DNA of 64,000 nucleotides, taken from the NCBI RefSeq assembly GCF_003010915.2, contig NZ_CP028426.1, forward strand, positions 1,426,001-1,490,000, written 5' to 3'. A program made the position numbers and the translations under genes. Under the pieces are notes generated by a model. It worked only from the letters and a program-made list of their open reading frames with translations. It did not search any database and had not been told where the DNA came from. Below, one piece after another: positions 37,505-44,910 of this stretch. Source of the stretch: Gulosibacter molinativorax. Lineage in GTDB: Bacteria > Actinomycetota > Actinomycetes > Actinomycetales > Microbacteriaceae. Positions within the stretch are counted from its first letter, which is position 1; every line of letters starts with the position of its first letter.

Positions 37505-37734
37505 TCGAAATCGACAACTCGGGCAGCGTCGGTACGCTTCGGGATCTGGAGGTCGTCCACACCACCGACCTGGCGGGCAGCCTGAGCCAAGGCGAGGCCG
37601 ATGTGCGGACGTGTCGCAGCCCGCGTGAGAATGTCACGAACTTCCGCTTCCATGGAACGACCGTGTTCCTTGGCTTGTTCAGCCAGGCGTCGTTTCACGG
37701 AATCGTCGAGACCACGAACAATGATTGATGACAC
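37501..37734 (-). CDS. FitA/VapB-like ribbon-helix-helix antitoxin
   Basis: This 77-residue protein starts at GTG with a strong AAGGAGG site. Residues 1-40 (SSIIVRGLDDSVKRRLAEQA and HGRSMEAEVRDIL) form a ribbon-helix-helix that binds DNA as a dimer. The C-terminal tail neutralises the PIN toxin. The operator upstream has two TGATATCAAT units. It overlaps the toxin start, so the pair is one operon with conditional cooperativity likely. Confidence 0.9.
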   Translation of the reverse strand: MSSIIVRGLDDSVKRRLAEQAKEHGRSMEAEVRDILTRAATRPHIGLALAQAARQVGGVDDLQIPKRTDAARVVDFE

Positions 37735-37749
37735 GTGACCACCTCCTTC

Positions 37750-37772
37750 TTGATATCAATGATGATATCAAT
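37750..37772 (-). promoter_or_regulatory. Operator of the toxin-antitoxin operon
   Basis: Two direct copies of TGATATCAAT (37751-37760, 37763-37772) lie 16 bp ahead of the antitoxin start. The first is part of the perfect palindrome TTGATATCAA. Such paired palindromes are the usual targets of ribbon-helix-helix antitoxins. Confidence 0.75.
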
Positions 37773-37856
37773 CATGCCAACAGTAGACCACTGAACAGTT
37801 GTGACTCAATTGCTCAATGTCGAGGCCGGTGACGGCCATCCACGAGCATCCCCCAT

Positions 37857-37891
37857 ACGCAGCTGCCGTTCAGCGACTCACAAGTGCGTCA
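37857..37891 (+). repeat. 35-bp direct repeat, copy 2
   Basis: This second copy differs by one base from 37025-37059. The distance between copies is 832 bp, and the segment between them holds the PIN toxin, its antitoxin and their operator. It runs straight into the hairpin at 37891-37915. Confidence 0.9.
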
Positions 37892-37915
37892 AGAAATGCG
37901 GGCCTAGCATTTCTT
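37891..37915. terminator. Hairpin next to the 35-bp repeat
   Basis: AAGAAATGC and GCATTTCTT are perfect nine-base arms around a seven-base loop GGGCCTA. It may be a terminator of a gene that is now lost, or part of the recombination site. It is 70 bp before the beta-helix gene. Confidence 0.55.
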
Positions 37916-37984
37916 GGGCAACACCTCCCAGGATGCTTCCGCGGCACCCCGCGGGTTTCAATACCTTGAAGGGACAGCGGCACG

Positions 37985-39313
37985 ATGAATGCAATAACAG
38001 TTCACGACTCGGCAGAATTGGCCAAGGCACTCAGTGAAGGAGCCCCGGTGATCGAGGTGGATGGGGAAATCTCCGGTTCGCCGATGATCACCCTGCCGCC
38101 AGGGACGACATTGCGTGGCGGCACCCTTCGGTTTGGCGCGCGAGGCGTGCGGCTCACCGCTGACAACACGCTCGAAGACGTCACCATCGTGGTACCCGAC
38201 CATGAAACCGCAATTACGAACGACACCAGTGTGTCGGATCTGGGGACCCTGACGCTGCGCAACGTCACGACCCACGGACAGGTCCTCATCCTCGCCAAGG
38301 ATCAGGTGCGATCCGGTCACGTCCAAGTTGAGGGCGTCCACGTGGCGAGTGCGGATGTCCGTGGTCGCGCCGCTCGGCCGCACGGGTTCGGCGTTGACGC
38401 GCTGCAGGGTGGTTTCACGCTGTGGAATATGCAGGCCGACCCGGGGGTGTCGCTGACGGCGGAGTTGCTGGACATCTCCGCCGGTAGCGCCGAAACTCCC
38501 ATTCGAGGTTCGGGCGTATTCGTGGGCGGCCACGGCGACTGGGATGGAAAAGCGGACGGCGGGACGATTCGCGTCGCTCGACTGCGTACCGGGGAGATTC
38601 ACACGGATGGTGGCATTCCCGAAGGCACACCCGACCTGATCTCGGGTGGAGTATTCGTCATCAGCGGCGCCACCGTCGAGAACGTCGAGTCCGTCGGGCC
38701 CGTCACCACCTACGGCCAAAACGACATGGTCCTCGATAACTGGGGTGCCGTGCACGCGTGGACCGCGACTGCGCCCGTGACCTCGCACGGCCCCAGCGGA
38801 ATCGGATTCGTGAACTTCGGCGACATTGGGGTCCTCGACGTGCAGTCCCCCATCGTGACGACCGGCAAGGGTGCGCGGGGTTTCAACCTCTATGACGGCA
38901 GCCTCGACGAGGCGCGTTTTGAGAGCATCGCCACGACCGGGGATGGGTCGATCGGCATCCAGGTCAGCAAGCCGCTGCGTCGGCTCTCGGTTGCGGGCGA
39001 TGTTACGACAACCGGGGGCGAGGGCCTGAGCCTAGTCAAGGGCGTACAGGTGACGCTCCAGGCCATCGCGCTCAGCGTGAAGCGTGCCGGTTACATCGAG
39101 ATGCTCGAAATCGGCGGCAAGCTCGCGACAGGAGGCGACAACGTCCCGACGCTGGAAGTCGAAGGCACTGTCGACACCTGCAACATCGGCGGCGGCGTGT
39201 TTGCCAGCGGTCAGAATGCGGATGCAGTACATCTCAACGGCGGTCAGATTAGTCTCGACGGGGTGGAGCTATCCGCCGCACATGGCGAGGCGATTCGGGA
39301 CACTACTTCCTAA
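37985..39313 (+). CDS. Right-handed beta-helix repeat protein
   Basis: This 442-residue protein shows repeating short strands with Gly/Asp/Thr turns along its length (GTLTLRNVTTHGQVLIL, GGFTLWNMQADPGVS, ENVESVGPVTTYGQNDMVLD, GVLDVQSPIVTTGKG). This is the pattern of a parallel beta-helix (pectate-lyase-like). There is no signal peptide and no visible catalytic site, so it is an unusual cytoplasmic member. An AAGGGACAG lies ahead of the ATG. It stands alone between the toxin-antitoxin module and the YtoQ gene. The function is unknown. Confidence 0.65.
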   Translation: MNAITVHDSAELAKALSEGAPVIEVDGEISGSPMITLPPGTTLRGGTLRFGARGVRLTADNTLEDVTIVVPDHETAITNDTSVSDLGTLTLRNVTTHGQVLILAKDQVRSGHVQVEGVHVASADVRGRAARPHGFGVDALQGGFTLWNMQADPGVSLTAELLDISAGSAETPIRGSGVFVGGHGDWDGKADGGTIRVARLRTGEIHTDGGIPEGTPDLISGGVFVISGATVENVESVGPVTTYGQNDMVLDNWGAVHAWTATAPVTSHGPSGIGFVNFGDIGVLDVQSPIVTTGKGARGFNLYDGSLDEARFESIATTGDGSIGIQVSKPLRRLSVAGDVTTTGGEGLSLVKGVQVTLQAIALSVKRAGYIEMLEIGGKLATGGDNVPTLEVEGTVDTCNIGGGVFASGQNADAVHLNGGQISLDGVELSAAHGEAIRDTTS

Positions 39314-39389
39314 TATCGCGCCGCGGTCGACGGAAGCCTTACATGCTTACGTCAGCGTTTTTCGTTGTCCGGACGACCGTCAGGATGGC

Positions 39390-39830
39390 TTACGCCTTCA
39401 GCACATACTTCAGTGTCTCCACTACCTGGTCGGTCGTCGTGCACCAGGCCTGCGCCGCGGCATCCACTTCCTTAAGCGGATGCACGATATCGGTATCGTG
39501 CAACGTCACGTACGGCTTTCCGAGCGCCGCACAGTAGCCGGCATCAAATGCGGCATTCCACTGCTTGTACTTATCGCCGAAGCGCACGACGACCAGGTCA
39601 CTCTTCTCGATCAGGGTCCGCGTCCGGATGGCGTTCACCTTCGCCGACTGGTGATCGCGCCAAAACTGACTTTCCGTCTTGACCAGGTGATCTCCCGCGG
39701 CATCGCTCGCCGGGTGATCGGTCACGGGTGCGGTGAAGGTCACATCCAGCCCCGCGGCCTCTGCCCCGCGTTGCACCTCGGCACGCCACTCGGTGTGTAT
39801 CTCGCCGGATAGATAGACAATAAAACTCAT
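39390..39830 (-). CDS. YtoQ family protein
   Basis: This 146-residue protein matches the YtoQ family: SFIVYLSGEIHTEWRAEVQR at the start, FTAPVTDHPASDAAGDHL, then SDLVVVRFGDKYKQWNAAFD and YCAALGKPYVTLHD. It has the fold of nucleoside 2-deoxyribosyltransferase-like proteins, with function unknown. The ATG has GAGGAG upstream. Its start lies two bases from the stop of the pyridoxamine-oxidase-like gene, so they are cotranscribed leftward. Confidence 0.85.
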   Translation of the reverse strand: MSFIVYLSGEIHTEWRAEVQRGAEAAGLDVTFTAPVTDHPASDAAGDHLVKTESQFWRDHQSAKVNAIRTRTLIEKSDLVVVRFGDKYKQWNAAFDAGYCAALGKPYVTLHDTDIVHPLKEVDAAAQAWCTTTDQVVETLKYVLKA

Positions 39831-39832
39831 AG

Positions 39833-40342
39833 CTAACGGCTCCTCTTTGGTGTATCGATTTCTGGTGTCATGGATCCCATCCAGATCGGCTCCACGTATT
39901 CGATCTTGACGTCGCGGGCGATTGGTAATGATGTCCACATCAGTTTCCCGCCACGAGTGCGCAGTAGTGGGCCGACGAGTCGATGGAATCGCCGGACCTC
40001 GCTCGGGGTGGATCGGCGCGGCGGCCCGACTGTTCCCGTCATTCGAATTCCAGGCGGTCTGGTGAAGCGGCCTTTCATTAGCGACCGTGCCCACATGAAT
40101 GGACCGCTATCTACCGCGAGAATCGAAACCCGGGGGTCGCGTCTTAGATTCGCCGCGAGTTGGACGTTGAATGCGTCGAAATAGATTCCGTGACCGTTGT
40201 CAGTTGGAAGAAACGATCCAATCGGACTCACGTGGGGCGAGCCGTCCGGGTTCAACGAAGTGATGCTGCAGTGCAATGAACTGCGAATTGTCCGCGGCAC
40301 GATTCGCCGAACGACGCTCCAGTCTTCTTGAGAGATGGTCAC
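39833..40342 (-). CDS. Pyridoxamine 5'-phosphate oxidase-like (split-barrel flavin) protein
   Basis: This 169-residue protein has the FMN-binding split barrel: SSLHCSITSLNPDGSPHVSP, then GIYFDAFNVQLAANLRRDPR and VSILAVDSGPFMWARSLMKG. Members bind FMN, F420 or heme; this one lacks clear pyridoxamine-specific residues. A GTG start at 40342 is supported by a strong GGAGGA six bases upstream, although the open frame continues to 40432. It sits between the YtoQ gene and an unrecognised gene, all leftward. Confidence 0.8.
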   Translation of the reverse strand: MTISQEDWSVVRRIVPRTIRSSLHCSITSLNPDGSPHVSPIGSFLPTDNGHGIYFDAFNVQLAANLRRDPRVSILAVDSGPFMWARSLMKGRFTRPPGIRMTGTVGPPRRSTPSEVRRFHRLVGPLLRTRGGKLMWTSLPIARDVKIEYVEPIWMGSMTPEIDTPKRSR

Positions 40343-40418
40343 CGGTATTCCTCCACGTCTAGGTGCGGAATGCGCCTTGGCGGTGACCATACCAAGCGTG
40401 ATGTAAAGATTCGTATGT

Positions 40419-40868
40419 TCAGATCTTTCCATCGCGGGCGGTGAATGGAATTTCGCCGATGAGCATGCCCTCGTGTGTGACGGTCGCGCCGATCACGTGC
40501 CCCCGACCATCAAGAAATATGACGTCCACGTCACCTAACCCAGTCCAATGCTTTGGATTCGACTCGTCGGGGAAGAAACCACCGAGACTCTCGATCGCTC
40601 GGATGATGTCGCGGTCATAGGCGTATCGGAGCGTCACCGAGTTCGGTCGTTCCTTAGCGTAGCCATTACCGGGCCCGACCCCGACTGTTCGCGTCGAGTG
40701 CAAGTGCGCGAGCATGCTGCTCAGTGGATGCTCGGTGTCGGCTCCGTCATTGAACACAAACTCAACATAGGCAGTGCGCGTGCGGAGCGATTGCATCCAC
40801 GCCAGCTGTTCCTCTCGCGACGCGACTTCAGCGAGATCACGATCTACCGCGTTAGTCCTCGTACGCAA
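40419..40868 (-). CDS. Unrecognised 149-residue protein
   Basis: No family was recognised. The protein has DRDIIRAIESLGGFFPDESN, DVDVIFLDGRGHVIGATVTH and a polar N-terminus rich in Arg and Glu. It has no membrane segment or signal. It overlaps the 3' end of the RidA gene by 17 bp and goes the same way, so the two may be coupled. Coding status rests on the open frame and codon pattern only. Confidence 0.6.
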   Translation of the reverse strand: MRTRTNAVDRDLAEVASREEQLAWMQSLRTRTAYVEFVFNDGADTEHPLSSMLAHLHSTRTVGVGPGNGYAKERPNSVTLRYAYDRDIIRAIESLGGFFPDESNPKHWTGLGDVDVIFLDGRGHVIGATVTHEGMLIGEIPFTARDGKI

Positions 40869-41247
40869 CGACTCGAATTTCGATGAGTTGACTCGGCCCG
40901 CCCGGCAGACTCGCTATTCCAAGAAGCGTGGCCGCTGGCCGATGCTCGCCCAAATACTCCTTGAAGATTGCATTAAAGAGTGCGTGATCCCGTTGGACAT
41001 CGGTCAGGAAGACCTGCACTTCGGCGATATTCGATTTGGCGACCCCGAACCCCGCCAGCACACGATCAATGTTTTCCAGCGTCTGTCGCGTCTGCGCTTC
41101 GATGTCGCCCTCGCCAACAAAATTGCCTTGCATGTCGTGCGACATTTGCCCCGAAACGTAGATCGTGCCGTTGACGCTGTAGCCAGCGCTAAGGCCCGCG
41201 GCTTCCTCTTGTGGAACACCATGACTGTACGTCCTGATACTGGCCAT
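40852..41247 (-). CDS. RidA family (YjgF/UK114) protein
   Basis: This 131-residue protein has the RidA core: GYSVNGTIYVSGQMSHDMQG, IEAQTRQTLENIDRVLAGFG, and the signature ATLLGIASLPGGPSQLIEIR, where the conserved arginine of RidA enzymes is followed by VVAYED. Some members deaminate 2-aminoacrylate and other enamines; the canonical arginine context (P-x-R-x-x-x) is not fully kept, so it may be a non-catalytic relative. It begins the leftward RidA, unknown, PPOX-like, YtoQ set. Confidence 0.82.
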   Translation of the reverse strand: MASIRTYSHGVPQEEAAGLSAGYSVNGTIYVSGQMSHDMQGNFVGEGDIEAQTRQTLENIDRVLAGFGVAKSNIAEVQVFLTDVQRDHALFNAIFKEYLGEHRPAATLLGIASLPGGPSQLIEIRVVAYED

Positions 41248-41501
41248 TACTTCGTTCCTCCGATTTCGGTTTAATCAGGTTCGCTATTCAAACTTGATCC
41301 GACGGTACCAAGGTGATTCTTCGTGTGCGCCAATACGCTTTCGCCAGGCCGCTTCAACATCGCCAAGATGGTCAAGCGCGTGTTGAGAGCACTCACCCGT
41401 TTGGTACCGCCCCTCCCATGACTGCCGATGGAAGGAACGCAACGGATGATATCGCTCGCGGCATCGCGGCCATAGGCGAGCCCCAGGTCTACGATGACGG
41501 T

Positions 41502-41975
41502 ATGAACGCAAAGCCAGTCTCTTTCAGCGAAGTCACCACCGAAGGTCTCGACTCCTCGCCCGTCGCTGAGGCCCTGGCCGGCCTGCGCGCCAACGAGGCA
41601 CGCTACTTCTCGACGAAGTACAAGCACACCTTCGCAGTCGCGCCCACCTCCGAGGCGAGTGAGGAGCTCGAGTGGGTCGAGGAGATCCTCCGCTCGGAGC
41701 GCGACATAGTCCCCACTTCTCGCGCGCTCGAAGTGAGCGTCAACGAAGTCGAGGGCATCTATTGGGTGCACGTGTTCTACGAATCTGGGCTCGCGGTCAA
41801 CGTCCTGTGGACGCGTGAGGACGGCGGCAAGCGCGCGGTGGGCTTTAAGCTCTCTGAGGGAATGGATGTGCCGCCCGAGCTCTCTTCCTTCAAATTCGCC
41901 CGGCAGCGCTCAAAATTGGAGGGTGAGATCCGCGGCTCATACTTTGTGATTAAGGGCGACCACCCGCTTCCTTAA
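41502..41975 (+). CDS. Unrecognised 157-residue protein
   Basis: No family was recognised. The product (from ATG 41502) has FSTKYKHTFAVAPTSEASEE, VSVNEVEGIYWVHVFYESGL and FKFARQRSKLEGEIRGSYFV, which look like a compact alpha/beta fold without membrane segments. An upstream extension to 41313 is open but has no support. It is transcribed away from the RidA group. The codon pattern matches neighbours on the left, not the cassette region on the right. Confidence 0.6.
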   Translation: MNAKPVSFSEVTTEGLDSSPVAEALAGLRANEARYFSTKYKHTFAVAPTSEASEELEWVEEILRSERDIVPTSRALEVSVNEVEGIYWVHVFYESGLAVNVLWTREDGGKRAVGFKLSEGMDVPPELSSFKFARQRSKLEGEIRGSYFVIKGDHPLP

Positions 41976-42089
41976 GACGAGCAGCAGGGTCGCGAACCAA
42001 GGGGCGCGCTCGGTCGAGGCTCGATCAGAATTCGAAGACACCGAAACCCCTTTTCAAATAAGTCGCGCGCAGTCGCTGTTCCGTCAGGC

Positions 42090-42500
42090 GTTCGCTATCT
42101 CGAGCGGTCCCTTGCCCTGCAGGCCAAAGACCGAGGAATGGCCCAGATCTTCGCCGGACGACACAGTCGCCCCGCAAAGTACGACGAGAGTCGGGACCGG
42201 TTGGCGCCATTGGTCAACCAGGTGGCCGAGCGTGCGCGCGACGCGGGGGCGCTGCGCCCAGACGCGACGGGCACGGATCTGATCTTCCTCCAGATCGCGT
42301 TCAGCGCGGTGGCTGCCGTCGCCCAGGATGCTCCTCCAATCGAGGGACGCGAGGACGCCGAGCAGCTCTCTCGCCGGTACCTGTGGATCACCCTCGACGG
42401 GCTACGCGCGGACGGCCGCAAATCCGAACTGCCCATCCAATCGCTGACCACGGCCCAAACCCACGCACTGCTCCAGCCGACGAGGAAGGAGCAAGACTAA
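42090..42500 (+). pseudogene. TetR regulator remnant lacking the HTH
   Basis: A frame open to the stop at 42500 reads YLERSLALQAKDRGMAQIFA, then RLAPLVNQVAERARDAGALR, then DLIFLQIAFSAVAAVAQDAP and RYLWITLDGLRADGRKSELP. This is the ligand-binding C-terminal half of a TetR/AcrR protein. The N-terminal HTH (about 50 residues) is missing and no upstream start gives it. A start at ATG 42138 would make a protein without DNA-binding. It is probably a deletion remnant. Confidence 0.65.
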
Positions 42501-42518
42501 ACTTGCCGTCCGGCTGCG

Positions 42519-42647
42519 AAGAGCAGATGCCTTACTTATTAGCCCGAGCTTCAGCAGTGTCGCCCGTTGCACCGCGCGATCGACGCCCTCGACAATCTGC
42601 TCACGCCAGATGCTCTTGGTGTCCTTGCTCCCGATCGATCTGATCAT
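42519..42647 (-). pseudogene. HigB/RelE-type toxin fragment
   Basis: The first 43 codons of the minus-strand frame starting at 42647 read MIRSIGSKDTKSIWREQIVE then RAVQRATLLKLGLIS, a clear match to the start of HigB (plasmid-killer) toxins. The rest of the toxin (about 50 residues, with NRLEALKGDR-type motif) is missing, and the frame continues as antisense of the TetR remnant. It is a truncated, inactive toxin gene; no antitoxin is seen. Confidence 0.55.
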
Positions 42648-42680
42648 GAATCCAGTGCATGACGGAACCCGTCAATGACG

Positions 42681-42705
42681 CTAGACACTCAACCGGAACT
42701 CCACC
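42681..42705 (-). repeat. ychF 3'-end-like repeat, copy E
   Basis: The sequence matches the ychF 3' end (52096-52120) at 18 of 25 positions and is in the same orientation. On the minus strand it encodes VEFRLSV and a stop, against VEFRFNV and stop in ychF. It is the left border of the SRPBCC segment. Confidence 0.75.
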
Positions 42706-42800
42706 AAGACGCCACACGTTGGACAGTCCGCTGCCAGCATGTTGACGCGAGGCAGCTTCACTTTTCCTGCAGCAGTTGCAGAAATGACAGAATGGTGCCC

Positions 42801-43199
42801 ATGAAAAGCCGCCATCTCAGCACCGTCATCTCGGCGAGCCCGGACGCTGTCTACGCGTTCGCTGCCGCCCCAGAAAACCTGCCCAAGTGGGCAGCCGGTC
42901 TAGCGGAGGCTGCGGCGGAAGTCCGGGAGGACCAGCTCGTCGTGGCCTCGCCAATGGGTGAGGTAACCGTGAAGTTCGTGCCGCCCAATGACTTCGGTGT
43001 ACTCGATCATGAAGTCACGCTGCCCACAGGTGCGGTGGTGGCCAATCCGCTGAGGGTGCTCACCCATCCCGACGGTGCGGAGGTGGTTTTCACGCTCCGG
43101 CAGCTCGACCTGAGCGATGACGACTTCGATCGCGATGCCGCGATGGTCGAGGCCGACCTCGCTCGGCTCAAGAGCATCCTGGAAAACAAGCCTGCCTGA
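42801..43199 (+). CDS. SRPBCC family protein
   Basis: This 132-residue protein starts LSTVISASPDAVYAFAAAPE, then PKWAAGLAEAAAEV, then VSPMGEV-like ASPMGEVTVKFVPPNDFGVL and ends with the long helix DFDRDAAMVEADLARLKSIL. This is a polyketide-cyclase-like START fold. The ligand is unknown. The ribosome site is weak (GAATGG). It lies alone between ychF-tail copies E and D, so it is the cargo of that segment. Confidence 0.78.
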   Translation: MKSRHLSTVISASPDAVYAFAAAPENLPKWAAGLAEAAAEVREDQLVVASPMGEVTVKFVPPNDFGVLDHEVTLPTGAVVANPLRVLTHPDGAEVVFTLRQLDLSDDDFDRDAAMVEADLARLKSILENKPA

Positions 43200-43261
43200 G
43201 CCCCCTCCATGCGGCCCGGGCTACATGATCTGCAGCACGCAATACAGCTCTGACCCGGAGT

Positions 43262-43286
43262 TCACACGTTGAACCGGAACTCCACC
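43262..43286 (-). repeat. ychF 3'-end-like repeat, copy D
   Basis: The sequence matches the ychF 3' end at 19 of 25 positions. All six differences are silent: it encodes VEFRFNV and stop exactly as ychF does. It is flanked by short arms GGAGTTC/GAACTCC. It borders the SRPBCC and HepT/MntA segments. Confidence 0.82.
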
Positions 43287-43347
43287 TAGTCACGTCACGT
43301 AAGTACGCCTTGAAAGCAACCCAGACCGACCCGATATTCACCTAATT

Positions 43348-43710
43348 TCAACCTTCGGAGTTGAGCACCGTTCGAGCCTTATTGAAGAGCGAAGCCAGAG
43401 ACGATTTCCACGACGGAAGGTCAGCCGACAACGTCAGCCAGGTGAGCTGGCGGTCGATCTGGTCGTATTGGTGGATGATGAAATTGCGGTTAGCGACAGC
43501 CAGTGCCCACTCAACGCCGTCGGGCGCAAGCACATCTAATTTCGCGAGACGGTTCGCCGCCTCACCAACCTTCATCATCAGCGAGTCACCCGCCTCTTGC
43601 AGGAGCGCATCCGACAAGTAAGCCTCTTCACCCCGCGCCACAATCTCGGCCGACCGCTCGAGCCATCCCTGAACATGGAGCAGTTCTTTAGCCGCCCTGT
43701 CTTGCATCAC
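43348..43710 (-). CDS. HepT-like HEPN toxin (DUF86)
   Basis: This 120-residue helical protein has the HEPN active motif in RNFIIHQYDQID (R-x4-H-x-Y), which is the RNase motif of HepT toxins whose Tyr is AMPylated by MntA. Other features are MMKVGEAANRLAK, typical of DUF86. It overlaps the MntA-like gene start-stop by four bases. It is the toxin half of a HepT/MntA module and lies between ychF-tail copies D and B. Confidence 0.9.
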   Translation of the reverse strand: MMQDRAAKELLHVQGWLERSAEIVARGEEAYLSDALLQEAGDSLMMKVGEAANRLAKLDVLAPDGVEWALAVANRNFIIHQYDQIDRQLTWLTLSADLPSWKSSLASLFNKARTVLNSEG

Positions 43711-44180
43711 AACAGCACCGCGTCTCGACGGATGTCACCATCAGCCTTCGGCGACAGACCGCCATACGTGATCATGTCGACCTCACGCCCGAGAACCTCC
43801 TCAACCAAGCGCTTGAACCCTAGAAACGCGAACGACGAGGTCCCCGCCGGTGCGTCGACGATGAAGTCGAGATCGGATTCTTGGCGCGCTTCACCGCGCG
43901 CAGCCGACCCAAATACCGCCAGCCGCTTGTATCCGTGCTCTTTTGCGACTTGCTTCAACACCGGTGCTGACGCTTCAAGAACATCTGCAGGATGAATGCT
44001 GGCCAAGTCGGGCGCAGATCGCAGCTGCTGGCTCACCGCAGATTGCGAAATACCGAGCCTTTCGGAGATCTGGCGTTGGTTCATCCCCGTGGCAACCAAG
44101 GCACGCAATGCGAAGACACGATGTAGCCGCGCGATTTCCTCATCATGTCGCGCATCTTGGTATTCCGCCAGCAGGCTCAT
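43707..44180 (-). CDS. MntA-like nucleotidyltransferase antitoxin with N-terminal HTH
   Basis: This 157-residue protein has an N-terminal HTH (LRALVATGMNQRQISERLGI, SQSAVSQQL) followed by a minimal nucleotidyltransferase: LAVFGSAARGEARQESDLDF, which has the GSxARGE and SDLD motif that binds ATP and Mg. It should AMPylate the HepT partner and so neutralise it. The added HTH suggests it also represses its own promoter; most MntA proteins are shorter and lack it. Confidence 0.88.
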   Translation of the reverse strand: MSLLAEYQDARHDEEIARLHRVFALRALVATGMNQRQISERLGISQSAVSQQLRSAPDLASIHPADVLEASAPVLKQVAKEHGYKRLAVFGSAARGEARQESDLDFIVDAPAGTSSFAFLGFKRLVEEVLGREVDMITYGGLSPKADGDIRRDAVLL

Positions 44181-44224
44181 AAGGCAACCTTATCCGGCCT
44201 TGCCGCCGTAGAGTAGGACACGGC

Positions 44225-44249
44225 CTAATCGTTTAATCTAAATTCGAAC
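44225..44249 (-). repeat. ychF 3'-end-like repeat, copy B
   Basis: The sequence matches the ychF 3' end at 17 of 25 positions and copy A at 20 of 25. It encodes FEFRLND and a stop on the minus strand. It separates the HepT/MntA segment from the small decayed gene. Confidence 0.68.
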
Positions 44250-44281
44250 GCGTACCGGTACGCACCGACCCCTCACGTTAC

Positions 44282-44660
44282 TCACCGCTCGTCAGAAGCG
44301 CCCTCGGGCCGCAGCTCTACGACAATGCTCTTCCCGGTCTCTGGACGAGACTCCCAAGCCCAGGATTCCTCGAACCGGACCCGTCCGGCGTCGATTACCA
44401 CGATCTTACTCTCGCAGCGGTCCGTCGCCGTCGTGCCACCCTCACCGAGGTGGACGTAGCGGGAGGAAAGCCTATCCCCCGCACGCGTTCCCACGAGGTA
44501 CCCTCTTCCGACCTCTCCGCCCGAATACTCGGCCCAGATCTCGTCAGCCTCCTGGTGGTAGTCGAAGCGAGTAGATACCCCCACCTGACCGGTCTCCGCG
44601 TTGGTGACGCCAGCGAAGGTCTTGCCGTCGAGCGGAACAGTTGCACCCGTGTGTGGAGAA
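44282..44660 (-). pseudogene. Small N-acetylglutamate-synthase-annotated family protein, start lost
   Basis: The minus-strand frame reads LDGKTFAGVTNAETGQVGVS, then TRFDYHQEADEIWAEYSGGE, then GYLVGTRAGDRLSSRYVHLG and VRFEESWAWESRPETGKSIV. It matches a small beta-barrel family often labelled n-acetylglutamate synthase, without biochemical support. The open frame extends to a stop at about 44670 with no ATG, GTG or TTG before the conserved start; the only GTG (44584) would delete the first strands. It may be a pseudogene or use a rare start. It is the only gene between copies B and C. Confidence 0.6.
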
Positions 44661-44767
44661 GACTTCAGGGCAGGCTAGCAGCATTCGTGCAGACGGAACA
44701 ATGCCCGCCACACCAACAGAACGACTCCCCACCGAAGCAGACAGTGCCGTCAGTGACGCGTTAAGGT

Positions 44768-44792
44768 TCAGACGTTGAACCCCAACACCACC
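44768..44792 (-). repeat. ychF 3'-end-like repeat, copy C
   Basis: The sequence matches the ychF 3' end at 17 of 25 positions and encodes VVLGFNV and a stop. It borders the decayed small gene and the TetR/MFS segment. Confidence 0.68.
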
Positions 44793-44910
44793 ACGTTACT
44801 GCGTCAAATAACCCTCACACACCAACAAGGTCACCCGCAGCAACTTCAGGATCGGTCACCTCCTACACAGTCACAACTCGACCGCGAGTGATTCCGCCTG
44901 CGTTCGTGGG

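Noticed and set aside
41266..41290. Possible sixth ychF-tail copy (GTTTAATC...TTCG)
   Set aside because: Only short scattered identity and no VEFRFNV-like frame with stop; not above chance.
43338..43370. Possible ychF-tail copy at the HepT 3' end
   Set aside because: The sequence is the end of HepT (VLNSEG) and does not align with the tail beyond a few bases.
44395..44646. Alternative minus-strand frame of 83 codons over the decayed small gene
   Set aside because: The conserved family sequence lies in the other frame; this one is a shadow.
42681..44792. ychF-tail copies read as integron attC sites, since GTTGAAC fits GTTRRRY
   Set aside because: The match is explained by similarity to the ychF 3' coding end; no intI gene and no attC-type paired core sites were found.
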